Shown here in pieces: positions 51,490 through 64,000 of a stretch of 64,000 nt of DNA. A program made the position numbers and the translations under genes. The notes beneath the pieces are model-generated. The model saw only the letters and a program-made list of their open reading frames with translations. It did no database searches and was not told where the DNA came from. This DNA comes from Onchocerca lupi (Eukaryota; Nematoda; Chromadorea; Rhabditida; Onchocercidae). Where the stretch lies: positions 248,001 to 312,000 of the forward strand of contig JAOVVO010000014.1 in assembly GCA_028564675.1 (NCBI GenBank), given 5' to 3'. Numbering within the stretch: position 1 is the stretch's first letter; every line of letters starts with the position of its first letter.

Positions 51490-54400
51490 TCTGGATGCTG
51501 GTTCTGAAATTTCATAATTAACCAAAGCTCGCTGTATATCTTTTTCTACTGAAAAATCACGATGTTGGATCGTTTTCATTATTAATTTTAAGTATTATGT
51601 GTGGTCTTTTTCAAGAGAAAAGCAAAAGTAAATTTTCCCAATCAATGAAAAACCAGATTTGATAATCTTCTATAATTAAATATGCCAAAAATTCAGAATG
51701 CTTAGAAACCACGCATTATGCAAATTAAAATTCGAGTGCTTTTTGTTGTTTTAAAATTTCTTGTTACTAACTGATTTTAATTAGTAGTTAAGAATGAATC
51801 TTATGAAATGAAGAGAAGGAAATACTAGATAATCTCTTCTATCTGGATCGAGCTTGTAGAACAAAGCAAATCAGTTTTCCTAATTTTTCTAATGAATTAA
51901 ATTTTTAGACTGTTCCCCTTTTTTTTTTTCTTAAAACCATATGCTTCTAGAGTTTGCATCTTTGCTGGGAATCTTATTTTTACTCCGATCTTTTATTTTC
52001 TTGCCCTCTATTACATGACCGAAACTTTCTGCTTGTGTAGAATATCCATGCTTATATCCATATACACCCTTCTTTACATTTATTTTGCTCGTCCTTGTTT
52101 TGATCCTTATATTCATTTTACTTAGGCAATTCATCGAATACTTTTTGTGGATTGGAAGACTGATTCAGCTTCAGTCTGTAGATCATTTTTTTCACATACT
52201 CGCTATCTAATTCGTGAGAGTTATTTCCCGTCGTTTATGACGTTAAAGCTCTTTTTATTATAAAATGAAGTATGAAAATAAAATTATAAATTCGGTCCTT
52301 TATACCTTAGTAATATTAAGTTACATGGCTAAATCTTGTGATCTTTCAAAATAAATCTCAAGAGAGCATACAGAGTCATTTCTTTATTAAAATTACTGCA
52401 AAAAAAAAAAAAAAAAAAAAAGCTATATCAGGCTGCCATTATAATTTTCTGGATAGAGTAATTGCAGCGACATATTAATTTTTGAGCTAAGTCTATGTAG
52501 CTTCCATAAAAGCCTAGATATTAACCAAAAAATGTGAATCACCTCACGAATGACTAGTAAAATTCAAATAGTCTAAAATCCAACACAATTTGCAATACCA
52601 TAGATTCGAAGAAGCACATAAGATAACAGCGGTGTAATGCAAACATGCTATTACATCACTCGCGCTCATCAAGGAATGGTCGAGTTAGCGCTTTTGAAAT
52701 TAGTTAAATAGTCAGTCTGATTATTAATCAAAATAGTGTGAATGATCTTAATAACTGAAGTGCTGAACATAGAAACTGTAAATAACTGGCTTTTATGTAT
52801 AGCTCTGCTTCACTGCTTATAGTGCGACATCACCTCGCATGTATAAATTAAAAAGAAACGACAAAAGAGATAAAGCTTCATGAACAAAATATCAACAAGT
52901 AGTTCTTTATGATAGTAAGAAAAACTAAGGCCGAAAATAATTATAGCGTTGTTTGACTCTAATATTTTTAAGAAATGTGGTGCTGGAAGAGACTTTATTC
53001 TCTTTTGCATGGCAAAAATTATCATGATTAAATTTTATGAATCGAGAAAGAGCAAAAATTGGGCGAGATACAGTTACAAATTGGTTACAGACAATTACAA
53101 GTAAGAGTTCAAGAAAAGTAATGGAAAAATCTAAAGATGACCCGAATCTTCATGTTTTAATAGAAGTAATGAGAAATTATAAGATGATTTTGATCTATAC
53201 TCAGAAAAATATTGTTGAAGAAATAATTCACAGAACTTTTCATCCTGTTCTAGAAATAAATGTAACGAAGCCCATAAGTTTTTCTAATAAATTTATGTAT
53301 ATATATATATAAATATAATTCGTAAAATTCCAGCATAAAAAACAATGATTGGTCTTAGCTAATCATAAACTATCAGATTTCTTTTAATATGAATTTAAAA
53401 GAAATTATAAGGTTAGCACTGGAAAAAGAATCAAATGTAAATAATCCTAATTCACCAACGATACGGTTAATTCCCTTTTGTTGTGAAAGGCTTGAAATTT
53501 AGATTGAGCTGTGGAAGGAACAGATTTAAATTAATTCCTTTATTCAAATTATTAGTAATCAAAGAATATATAATTGGCAGTACAATGGAAAATCAGACCT
53601 GTAGTGAAGTAAATTGGATGATTTCGATTGAGTTTTTAGAGAAGAAAAGGTTGGGAGCTTGGATAGGAGTAACGTAGCTAAGATAGTCCAATCAGAGCGA
53701 ATGAATAAGGAAAAAAAGTGGTTTTTCTTTTGGAATTTAGTGGGGGTATTTTAAATGTTAAGAATTGGGCGTTTTGGGATATAAGACAATTGATAATGAA
53801 ATAATTTGAAGAAAAGAATTGTTCACAAGAAAAAAGTGTTACGACAGTTTAACTGAATTCAAGGACGGTTACAGATTTACAAGCACAAGATTAATGGTTT
53901 TATAGCTGTAAGCGGAAACGTTTTGATGTGATTGTAAATTAGATGTAAATTAGCAGGGGGCATAGCAGACAATGAGAAATAATTTTGCAGATGATGACTC
54001 ATTAAAAAATTTCACAAAAATTTTAATCATTTGATTATATAATTTTCCATAATAATTGGTTTTAGTAGAGAATTAATTTCGGTTTTCCCGACACCTATCG
54101 CAGGATCATTATGCTTAAGATAAGGTAGCGCGTGATCTAATCTACATTCGGCTGCATTCAAAGAAGTGATTCAATGAAACTAACAAAAGGAAAAAAACAA
54201 AAACAAATTTGTTAATTTATTCAAATTAATAGAAATATAGGTATTCAACCCTTTCCACGATTTTGCGCTAAATCTAAACAATAAAAAATTTTCTAATATG
54301 GCGAGTTTCACGAAATATTAGTGTAATACTACTTCTTCAGAATTACATTGTGAAAGATTGTCTCTCGAACTACATTTTTCTGCCTTCATCGATCTCAAAT

Positions 54401-54643
54401 TAAACAGTTTTAATTTCGAAAACATGTTTTTCAGAATACATAAGAAAAGTAGAATTATTCCAAATTTCCTCTTAAACATCACTGTTGAAATTGAATTTAT
54501 AAAACTAAAGGGAAAAAAAACGAATCATTAATCAAATATGTTTCATGAATTAGTGCAAATTTTTGATCAAAAATGTCCTGCGGAATGATAACTCGAAAAA
54601 TATCAGAAAAACAAATAAGATATAAAGTTTGTTTCAAAAATCT
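51490..54643. other. Spacer between convergent MIS12 and Notch genes
   Basis: No firm gene. A minus-strand segment at 52186-51931 looks coding (see next entry). On the plus strand, an ORF at 53037-53312 (ATG, 91 codons, MNRERAKIGRDTVTNWLQTI at its start) and a 38-codon ORF near 53391 (MNLKEIIRLALEKESNVNNP) have protein-like composition but no splice partners and no family I recognise. A 22-nt poly(A) tract lies at 52400-52421. The rest is AT-rich. Confidence 0.45.
51931..52186 (-). CDS. Possible small basic protein or pseudogene, minus strand
   Basis: Two abutting minus-strand open segments look like one protein: 52186-52122 (MIYRLKLNQSSNPQKVFDEL, then PK) and 52093-51931 (TSKINVKKGVYGYKHGYSTQ, then a lysine-rich tail ending NSRSIWF and a stop). 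The phases match with AA|GTAAAA and AACAAG, but the implied intron is 28 nt, shorter than a nematode spliceosome normally uses. A frameshifted pseudogene, or a gene with another 5' exon, is therefore as likely. Family not recognised. Confidence 0.25.
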
Positions 54644-57600
54644 TCAAACCTGGAAAGATTCCATAAAACACGTATTATTACTGAAAAATTCAGATGGTAA
54701 GTATGAATTCGTCGTAAGATCGATGTAGTCTGGCACGGCTGCAATACTTTGAGAAATGTAATCAATGCAGAAAAGACTATAAAAATCTTACTAATCGCGT
54801 AAAAGAACAATACCTGAATTAATAACGTTCAAATCAAGCTCTTTTTCTGCTTCTGCCAATATTTGTTCAGGTGGAGTAAGTACAAATGATTCAACGGAAT
54901 CCAAAAACGAATTTGATATCGTTAAATCTTCATCGATGTTACCAATGTCTTCTTTGTAATCTTCATTCAATCTAATCATAATGTTTGATGAATTTAACGG
55001 AACTGTTTCCTGAGAAGATGAAACTGGAGCTTGAGATTCCTTCCTCCACTTACATTTTGCTAAAAATTTTTTGATGGGTTAGGTATTTTGAACAAAACAT
55101 ATAGTTACTCAAAGAAGAAATCATTCCACCTGAACAGTATTCATACTTCCATTTATATATTTATTATTTTATTGCCTTTTATAGTATTTAAAACTGGTGG
55201 CTGCTTCATTATCTTTTTTGTTTTTGCTATATACGAATTTAAACTACTATACTGAATTGCAGCACCTTAAAGTTACGCTGTAATAATTCTGCTAATTATC
55301 TTGCAAAAGAGTGAGATGTTTCAAAAATAAATGCAAAATGAACGTTATGCATGCACTATAAAATCCTTCCTGTATTTGCCTTAGAGAAACCAATTTACTT
55401 CCTGAAAAGAGTTTTGTGCTAGAACCCAAAACACAAGCCACAAAATGTGGAACTTTACTAAGAATCGTAGATATGAAATACCCGCACTGGAAGATTTACG
55501 ATTTCGTTTTCTTTTTGGTGTCTCTGCAATATCAACAGTATTAACTGCTACATTTTCCAAAAATTCCACCACAAGATAATGTTCTCTTTCAGTCGCCACA
55601 TCCAAAGGTGTACGTCCGAGCTAGAAAATTCTACATTATTCCAAACATGAAACAGGAAAAATTGTATATCCCAATTCCATCTTGCAAACATACTTGATCA
55701 CTGATTTTACTATTTGCGCCAAACGATAATAATAAATCAACCACATCCAAATGACCCTCGCGGGCAGCCAGATATAAGGGCGTTTCTCCCTAAAATTTGA
55801 AAATAATGTAAACAATATTATATTTCAAGCAACATGATACATGACCGAATTGATGGCTATTAGATCTGGTTGTATAAATTGATAGGTATCGATCATATAG
55901 CAATGACGAAAAGAATTTATAAAAAAATCAAAACAATCAACCTTGCTGTCTTTGGTGTTCAACTTAAGACCAAATCTATATAATAACGGTAAAAGATCAA
56001 CGCGTCTATTAAGTGCAGCATAATGAAGAGCAGTACGTCCGAAAATGTCGATTAGAGTTGGATCATTCTTTTCGGATAATATCTCGTGAGAAAAAACATA
56101 ACCATCAAAATACGATCCTGCCTGCTTTTGAGCAGAGCATCTACAAATAAATGATACAAATTTCTCCGATGCTTTCAGTTTCTAAATTCTTTTACATACC
56201 AATGAAGGATCAAACTGCTGAACATTACCATACATTACAAACATTGATTGTGATAAACCATTTTGTCCGGAAATGAAAAATCAAAAGCTGCTATTAGGAA
56301 ATATCTAGAAATAAAAAAAAGAAAAATGTGGAAATGCATAAAAACCGCAGCACGAATTAGTTCAATTTAATTCGCAATTAACCATTTGAATAAAAAATTT
56401 AAGCAAAATCTGTACGTAATTTTGAAGAAATAATAAAAAATAACATACGGAAGCGAAACTCGTGGAAAGAAAGTGCTATTTAGTGATTTGGTTTGACAAT
56501 AATACTCGGTATATAAGAAATCGAGGATACAACATGCGCATAGATCAGAGACATGAGTAAATTTAACGGTTAGAGTGAGTGGTATTTGTCCCAAAATATT
56601 TATAGCTCGTAACTGCAAAAACCTATATTTAATGAACTTTAAAGATAGTGATGATAGAAAGAACGAAAAATTAGAAATGTTCAAATATCCTAAAAACTTG
56701 AAACAAAATTCTTCACCAAACACAATAAGAACGATAATGTTGCGAGAGCATGAAAAAAAATTTTTTTTAATGATATTTTTTCATGCTCTCGTAATATTAT
56801 CGTTCTCACAATGTTGCTCTCCTTAAACAAGCTATAAATGCTCTCCTTAAACAAGTGAATTCCGCACACTGCTACGGAAAATAATCAGTTGTGCTGTTTT
56901 CAGAAATATGATACATGCATGTGAGGAAAATGGCAATTGCTCATGTGTTTGAAAAAATTTGAACAATCTTAACGGTAGACATGAAAATATTTACATTGCA
57001 TCGATGTGTATTTAGCAATAAGCGAATAATCTGGTCATTGTTAACAATCACAGCATGATGCAAAGCTGTATTATTATCCGAATCAGAACAATTTACATCA
57101 GCTCCATGTCGCACCAAAAATGACACTGATTTGATGTCATTACATTTTATTGCTTTTAATAAGTCCGGTCCCAAATGATAATATGTATCATTATCTGTAA
57201 TGCTCAGCATTATAATAAATTAATTATTCAAGCTTCTGCATATATTTCGAAAACTTCGATTTGATTCCTGTGTCTAAATACAAATTGTGTCATAAAAACC
57301 TAAATAATAATTACAAGTAGCCTGACCTGGTAGGCAGTAAGTACTTTGGAAATAAAGATAAAATGAGAAAAAGAAAATTTTTTAAGCTATATAAAGACGG
57401 TAAAATATCAAAGAAGCTTACCGCTGAAGTAAGTATCCAGATTAACTAGTATTTTCTGCTCATTGTTTTCTGTCAACTGGCAATAATTCACGAACTATAA
57501 AAGACGTATTTACAACAAATTTGAACTTATGCAGAATCTAAATACTGCATTACAAACTAACGTCTGCCGGTTGTAGTGGTAATCCATCCCGCTGACAAGC

Positions 57601-60600
57601 AGCCTTACTGGAAAGACAGTCTTCAACTGATGACAGTGTTGACCAGCCGATGACATTATTTTGCAAAGAATCTAAAAATAATAGGACCAAGTATTCCAGT
57701 GATGAAAACTTGAAGAGTTTTTGAGTAATAAATTTTACGGAAATGCAGTTTATCAGTGAACAGTTACTAAAATTTTAGATTTCTGGTGCTTGCTGAAAGG
57801 TATAAAAGTTATTATGAGGATGAATGATAAATGTCGATCGATTAGTCTTTATATTATTTACTTATTTTATATTGAAAATAATAATGGCAGTTAAAGGAAA
57901 TGAAAGTTTGTAACGATCTTTTCAATTACTATTAATTCGGTTTTAATGAATAAATTTTAAACTTCATCTCAATGTCACTTTGGATAAAATGATTGATGCA
58001 AAATACTAATCTTCCATCCAGTTAGCTATTATAGACGTTTGGAATTCTTTAGTACCCAGAACAGTGAGATTCAAAGAATATGCCATTAATTAAAGTAGAG
58101 CAAATAACATTAGAAGTTATAAAAACTATTCAGCTATTCACGATCGTATAGTAACTCTCCATCCTATTTATTTGCTGCAATATTACTTGAGTAGTGTGAA
58201 ATATTGTTTACAAGTTCAATTATAAATATATAAGACTACTTTCAAGATCAGTAGCGATTTGAATTTAAAAATATAAAGAGTTGCTAAGTGCTAATTTTTT
58301 GACATTGTATTCTCTTTAATAACTCCGACTTTTTATTACATCTTTTCTAATTATTTTTACTTCAACAACAATGTAATATTTTTTTTGTCTTTGTAAATAA
58401 ATCGGGACATTCGTGCTTTTGTGAAGAGACACATATTTTCTCACATTGTAAATTCATGAAAATCAAAAAAAAAAAAAAAAAAAAAAAACAAGGAAAAAAA
58501 AAACTGAGGAAAATAGATTATTTTTAGATACATTAACTCGTTATGTATTAGATTTCCATCATCTCTAAATAGAGCCAATTTTTTCATATAGTAACACAAT
58601 TTCCATAGTGATCTGCCATTATTTTGGATTATTATATCCCAATCAGCTACACTTCGTTCTTGCATAGCTAATTTATCCAGATAATTATAGCTGTTTAAAT
58701 TACATAAAAGAACGACCAAGTACTTCAAAGAATCAGCGCTAATAATTTGTTATTATTAATATACAGTGCTGTTCATAATAATGTCAACTTACAGTTATCG
58801 TGGACTACAAATTGTAGAAAGCTTTGAATGAAGTTGTTTCGCTAGAGAATATATCCCACATTTACGAAATTTTTTAAATAAACTATTCAGTATATTTTAT
58901 TTCATTCAAAGCTTTCATATTTTGTAATCTGTGGTAACTACAAGTAGTCAAAGTCCAGTTTGATTCAAAATAACAATAGAACTAACGCGGTATTTTCCAA
59001 ACAGGGGCATGATTTTTCCCGATATTCCGTTTCTTTAGAACATCATAAAAACCATAAATTCCACAGAAATACGATAGAACTATTAGAACTGAGATAAAAC
59101 AAGTAATGAAGATGGCAATGACTGGAAAAAAACGGTTTTTGGTAGAAACCATTCTACCACTTTCTATGAACAGTCTTTCAACAGTGACGTCACCCAAGCT
59201 TATTCGATCCTTGCTCTGGAATGATTATTTTAGCAATATTCATCGAATTCAAATTGGAAATAAAAATCAATGCGATACAATCAGTGAGACAAACATAAAA
59301 TTTGCAGAATCTAAAAATAACCTCATCATAGAGAGCGGTATGAAGATAAGCAGTAGCACTGAAAATATCCGTGAAACACGGCAAAACATTTCTTTTGCTC
59401 AGATGAAGACGTTGTTCGCAAAATGTCAAATCAATATTCACGTAAAGTAAAATACCCGTTTCATTTCTGAAAATTTTTCAAGTCAATGAATTTGGTTTTG
59501 CCCTACGGCTTTTCGCATCACGTTAAAAACTTACGCTAAAAACTACTAGCTAGTTGGATTTTATGGAAATAAATAAGTAATAACGACTTCTTTATGATAT
59601 AATATGGAACAGTTGGAAACTAGAAACTAGCAATAATCTCAGGATAAGATAAATACACGCACTGTCAAAAAGTATCGTTATAACATGTTCTGAAGATGTT
59701 ACGAAAATGTATCTTTTATAAATTGATAACATTTGGAAACTTTTAAACAAGCACTTGTATGTTTTACATATTCATTATAAATCCTTTTCAGAACAATGTA
59801 CACATTGAATTTCGTCTGTTAGAATTTTTAAAGAATATACAGGGATCAAACATGAAATTTCAGTTGAATGCGAAAATTTATTCAAATCAAAATGAATAAA
59901 GAAACACCTAATTTTACCTTGACATTTCCCATTGTTCCCTCAAATTAATCTCTTTTCCAGCTCCATTTTCAAATGACCATTCATAAATTCGAGCCTTATT
60001 GTTATTATTATCTAAGGCCAAATATACTGGATTGTGCAATTTCTGGAAATTGAGACTATAATTTAGTCAATTTTTCTCTGAATTATTTTAACCCCATTCG
60101 TATTAAGTATTTCGTCTTGAATTATCCATGATCTTATTCCACTATTTATCTTATTATTATTTTTTTTTTATTGCATAGAAATATTTCATTTCTGGCAACT
60201 TACCTGCGCAAGTTTTGCAAGAAGTGAATATATCTTGTCAAGAACTTTAGTTGGCGACCCGTCGAAAATGATGCCGATCGTATTGCTTTCTGTTAAACTA
60301 TGAAAAAACATATTCTTATCACAATCCATACCGTCATATCCGCATTCTGCTACTGCACACTTCTCATCGCATTTACCATCCAAATAGTGCAAAGCGCAGT
60401 AATCAGCAAACCTTGATGAAACTTTATTCTATTTTTTTTTTGAAAATTTTTCATGAGATCAAGAACGAATTAAAGTTTGATTAAATTTAATTCTGTGAAA
60501 TCTTGTGAAAAAATCTGTTTACAACGTAAAAAAAAAAAAAAAAAAAAAATACAGCAGTGTTGTCGCTTACCTACACTCTTGTGTACTTTTGACACAATCG

Positions 60601-62361
60601 AAGCCATCAAAAAAACACTTTTCATTATTACATTCTTCATTACAGATTGCATCCGCAAAACGCAGTGCACAAAATTCTGGATGTTCTTCACATCCAGCTC
60701 GTAAATAATCATCTCTTTCTGGCACATGTCTTTCACAAACTTCACCGCTAAATCCTAGAAAAGAACAAAAATATGGGGTTGCAAATTATTCGGAAGAATA
60801 AGTTACATTAAATTTCTTGGCTGCAAGACGCTTTAATGTGATGATCAATAAGACGAACAAATGAGATATACCGTCAATACAAAAGCAGATATCATCAACA
60901 CAAGTACCGCCATTTCTGCATATATTTCCAAAGTTACATCTATAAACAATTATATAAATTAAGAAATTGAATAAAAATAAAATATGATGGAAAAAATTCT
61001 GTTTTGATTTCAAAGTCATGAACTTTTCCATAATTTTCAATAGAGGCAATAATATATTTCAAAGCATGTCGCAAGAAATTACGAAATATGCATAAATTAG
61101 GATGAAATTATTTAGCGAAAAGATGCCCAACACAAAAGGAATCACAGTAGCAGAAAGCGTCATAACCATATCACAAAATCACAGTATCTGTCACAATGTA
61201 AATTAAAGAAGCTAAAAAGGTTTGATCACATAGAAATTAAAAATTTTGGAAACATAATAAATTACAACAAAAGGATAAACCAACTTATCGAAGGTATATT
61301 CACAATTTTGGCCGGAGTGTCCCATAGAACAGTGACATATAGCAGATCCGTTTACATTTAGACACGTACCTGCATTGCAATAATGAGGAAATGTTTTACA
61401 AATGTCGATAATTTTTTTTTCGCATTTCTCACCACTATAACCTGCTGAGCATGAACACTGAAATATTTCATTTATGTATGAAACTTTCTTCTTAAAAAAC
61501 GAAATTTTTTTAAATAACACTCAATCGACTCGCTAAATTTTATTTCATTGCTAATTAATGCAAGTAATTAATTTTAAATCCTGGAACAATTCGAATAAGG
61601 AAGACTTTTAAGAGCGAGAAAATGGGAAATCAAATATAATTCATGCAATTTGTGCTAGATTTATCAAACTGATTTTAAAAATATGGATTCTTGCATCAGT
61701 TTCAAATAATAAGTTTATACAAATGCGTATGAGAGAGGAACAGCATAGAAAAGGGGTGAAAAAGGAAAGATATGTAAATTACGGGTATGTTTTTTATAGC
61801 AGGATAATTTTAAACTAATTTTGAGCAACATAAAACACTAAATTATCGATGTAAATAACGCCAATAGTACACAAAACATAAGTCATAAATATTCAAAAGA
61901 TCAATTGGGAATTCACTTTAAAAATGTTCAAATTCAGCTTCTGAAATCGACCTTTTAAAGCATTTGAAAAGGTTTATGTTTAGCATTTGCGCTTCACGAA
62001 ATAAACATCATGGATAGAGAGAACAGCAAAAAAGCGTGGAATGAAAGGTATGACTTCGAGTAACAATAGTGGAAAATGAAACTATGATTCATAAAATGAG
62101 ATGAAGCAATGCGTCTAATCAATGAATGAGTCAATGTTTCATTATATTATAAATTTTGTTTTTTTAAATTATGAAATTAACTTTTCTAAAAACAATTAGA
62201 GTAAACAGATAGAAGAAGCTAACCACAGTTGAATGGGTTTTATTCGTACTTTGCTCAATACACACTCCTCCATTTAAACAACGTTTCGTTGGATCAAAGC
62301 AATTCGGCAATACTAGCAAAGAGTTTAATAGTGCCAACACAACAATTATTATAAGTATCAT
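54644..62361 (-). CDS. Notch receptor, LIN-12/GLP-1 type, with reduced ectodomain
   Basis: Single-pass receptor for DSL ligands; its intracellular part acts in the nucleus with LAG-1/CSL. Seventeen minus-strand exons: 62361-62224, 61457-61285, 60939-60872, 60754-60571, 60411-60204, 60042-59918, 59466-59322, 59215-58987, 57671-57562, 57494-57422, 57194-56995, 56612-56449, 56140-55942, 55789-55694, 55620-55488, 55059-54814, 54738-54644. Total 2586 nt, 861 aa. Order: signal peptide (1-20), three EGF repeats (about 21-133), two LNR modules (about 148-217), NOD/NODP region, TM (about 376-402), VWKIP (RAM-like), about six ankyrin repeats (about 490-740), the NLS-like PKRKRNRK, then an acidic tail with PEQILAEAEKELDL. 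C. elegans GLP-1 and LIN-12 have 10 and 13 EGFs and three LNRs. I cannot decide between lin-12 and glp-1, and filarial worms may have a single gene. Confidence 0.88.
56728..56806. repeat. 31-bp-arm hairpin in Notch intron 11
   Basis: Arms 56728-56758 and 56776-56806 are reverse complements with two mismatches (left arm begins AGAACGATAATGTTGCGAGA); the 17-nt loop is A/T only. Immediately after it, TGCTCTCCTTAAACAAG occurs twice as a direct repeat (about 56815-56831 and 56839-56855). Confidence 0.85.
58465..58488. repeat. Poly(A) tract, 24 nt
   Basis: Uninterrupted A run in Notch intron 8. Confidence 0.85.
58817..58916. repeat. 16-bp inverted repeat in Notch intron 8
   Basis: GAAAGCTTTGAATGAA at 58817-58832 and its reverse complement at 58901-58916, with weaker similarity continuing outward. 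Confidence 0.7.
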
Positions 62362-64000
62362 AGCGAAAACGTACTAAAATGACAGAATGATAGAAGATAG
62401 TAATAATGCATACAGTATGTTCACTCTTTAAATGATTAAACTGATACTGGAAATGCTGAAATTTTATCGCATTTGTCGACTCTAACAGAGTGTTAACGAT
62501 GTTAAGTGGAATGCGATAGGAAGTTGGGTTAGAAGTTACAGTAGTAGTAATTGGGATGATTGGGAGGCATAAAACATTATCGATCATTAACGTAAAAGGC
62601 ATCGCTTCTTTTTATAGATAAGGCCATGTCATGAAATAGTTCCCATAATTCATTTCTCTTTCAAACAAAGTATATTTTTTGCATTTGATATTATGTATTA
62701 TCACAAAAAATTGATCGTATGCTTGTTTAGATGCTGCTGATACTTGCTAGTCTAAATTAGGTGTGAAACGCCTAGGAATGTAGTATCACCACCAAGCGAA
62801 TTTGCTTTTTATTTGCTTCATTGTTTTCTCAATTGTTATTTTCAGTGTATCTTTTCAACTTTTCAATTCTTTTCAACTCACATTTCTCCCAATCATCTCA
62901 ATTACTACTACTGTAACTTGTAACCCGACTTTCTATCGCATTCCTTTGAAAATCGTTAACATTTTGTAAGAATCGGCAAATGCAATAAAACTTCATTTTC
63001 AATGTCAGTTTAATCATTACTGAAATATACTACATGTATTATCGCTTCCTTGCTTTCTTATCACTCTTATCATTAAGTATATAGTTGAGATAAGACGGCC
63101 AAAGAAGTTGACGTGTCTAACGGCCTCTCCCATACCTTAACAAATCTTACCTACCCTACCTACTTATCGCAGATCACACGCAAAACACGGCTCCCGGAAT
63201 GAAAAAAATCCGCCCCTTCATGGTCAGTTATACTCCACTGCTTTTACTAATTGCTGGTTAAAACAGAAAATATCTTCAGAGTAGCGCTGCGGTACTTCTT
63301 GTCAGTTTATCCAAGCGTGCTTAATGGTAAAGAATAGAAAAAGAAGCGGATCAAGAGAATCGGTTAAATTATGGACTTCATCCAATTGATCTCTTTTATA
63401 CAATCAATATTTAATTGACCCGTTTTACATGTCCACTAATTTAACATTGAAATAAAGTTGAAAAATGATGGATGAGATAATATTTTCCGATGCTTTAATG
63501 ACACAATTTTTGATTTACTTTAGGATCAGTCAGATATTCATAGATTATTCTCACGAGATTACTTCTTTCCTATAAGAGATTTTGAAGTTTGCATCGTTGC
63601 ATCCATTTTTGGGAAGGCACGTTGAATTTTTCTCGATGGATTCTAACATATCATATATTATTAAGAATAGAACAGATAGAACATCCTTACTGAGCTCATA
63701 AATTTCGCTACTAGTAAGATGCTCGCAGAAGTTAGATCCACTGTTTCATATTTTTATGCCTTCTCCACTTATTCCGCAATAATTTTGTTGCCTTTTTGTT
63801 TATCGAAAAAAGTTTAGTTTTTTTTTTTTTCGAAAAATCAGTTAAATTCTCTATTTATTCTTGTTATGAATGGAAAGACTTAATTGGAATACGATGTGCT
63901 TGTTCACCAATCTTAACTGGGTTCAGGTAATGTCTGTATATTTATGGTATGAATTTTAGTGTGAATCAAATGGTTTATGAAGTACAAGTAGAAGATAATT
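62362..64000. other. Upstream region of Notch, no gene seen
   Basis: Contains the inverted repeat described above and should include the Notch promoter. A less AT-rich block at about 63.1-63.3 kb is not coding in any frame that I can support. Nothing else recognised up to the window edge. Confidence 0.5.
62508..62944. repeat. Long imperfect inverted repeat upstream of Notch
   Basis: The 56 bases at 62889-62944 and the reverse complement of 62508-62563 match at 52 positions by hand count (shared block CAATTACTACTACTGTAACT). Weaker matches (ATCGTTAACA, CAGTTTAATCAT and others) extend each arm outward, to roughly 62375 and 63080. The left arm ends just before the Notch ATG, so this is an inverted duplication of the sequence immediately upstream of the gene, with about 325 bp between the best-matching cores. 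Confidence 0.82.

Noticed and set aside
56367..56723. Minus-strand 118-codon ORF as an independent gene
   Set aside because: The segment 56612-56449 is a Notch ankyrin exon; the flanks are intron.
1..64000. CRISPR arrays, rRNA or tRNA genes, complete transposons
   Set aside because: No regularly spaced repeats, no rRNA-like sequence and no tRNA that I could recognise by eye. A tRNAscan and a repeat-library search would be needed to exclude tRNAs and decayed elements.

Overview
The window is nuclear DNA from a filarial-type nematode (Onchocercidae). It is very AT-rich, most genes are split into short exons by small GT..AG introns, and the proteins are worm orthologues: NHR-25, an insulin-receptor-substrate protein, a LIN-12/GLP-1-type Notch, Zwilch and MIS12. 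A short piece of an alphaproteobacterial aspartokinase sits in an intron. Animals do not make lysine or threonine through aspartokinase, so this is best explained as a Wolbachia-to-nucleus transfer, which fits a filarial lineage that carries or once carried Wolbachia. I do not commit to a species.

Layout, left to right. (1) 210-451, minus: the last two exons of an unidentified gene. (2) 5353-17023, plus: an 11-exon nhr-25 (FTZ-F1/NR5) with a 5.4 kb third intron. (3) 17.0-23.2 kb: no resolved gene, but several minus-strand coding-like islands, one with an in-frame stop. (4) 23163-28141, minus: an NTF2-like/DUF4440 protein, a four-TM TMEM60/TMEM185-like protein and an unidentified 117-aa protein. 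(5) 29100-37333, minus: a 19-exon IRS/IST-1-type adaptor (PH, PTB, one YxxM). (6) 39.5-51.5 kb, plus: a multi-pass DUF7802-like membrane protein, then Zwilch, then MIS12. (7) 54644-62361, minus: a Notch receptor with an unusually short ectodomain (three EGF, two LNR) and a conventional ankyrin/NLS tail.

Exons were joined by hand. In every fully assembled gene the splice phases close and the coding length is a multiple of three, which is the main evidence for the models. Zwilch (RZZ complex) and MIS12 (KMN network) are both kinetochore proteins and lie 0.7 kb apart on one strand. NHR-25, Notch and IRS are developmental or signalling proteins with no evident link beyond being neighbours.

The most notable observations are the aspartokinase fragment plus a fused 30-bp-arm hairpin inside the last Zwilch intron, the reduced Notch ectodomain, an inverted duplication of the sequence just upstream of Notch, and a recurring class of short-loop hairpins in introns and spacers.
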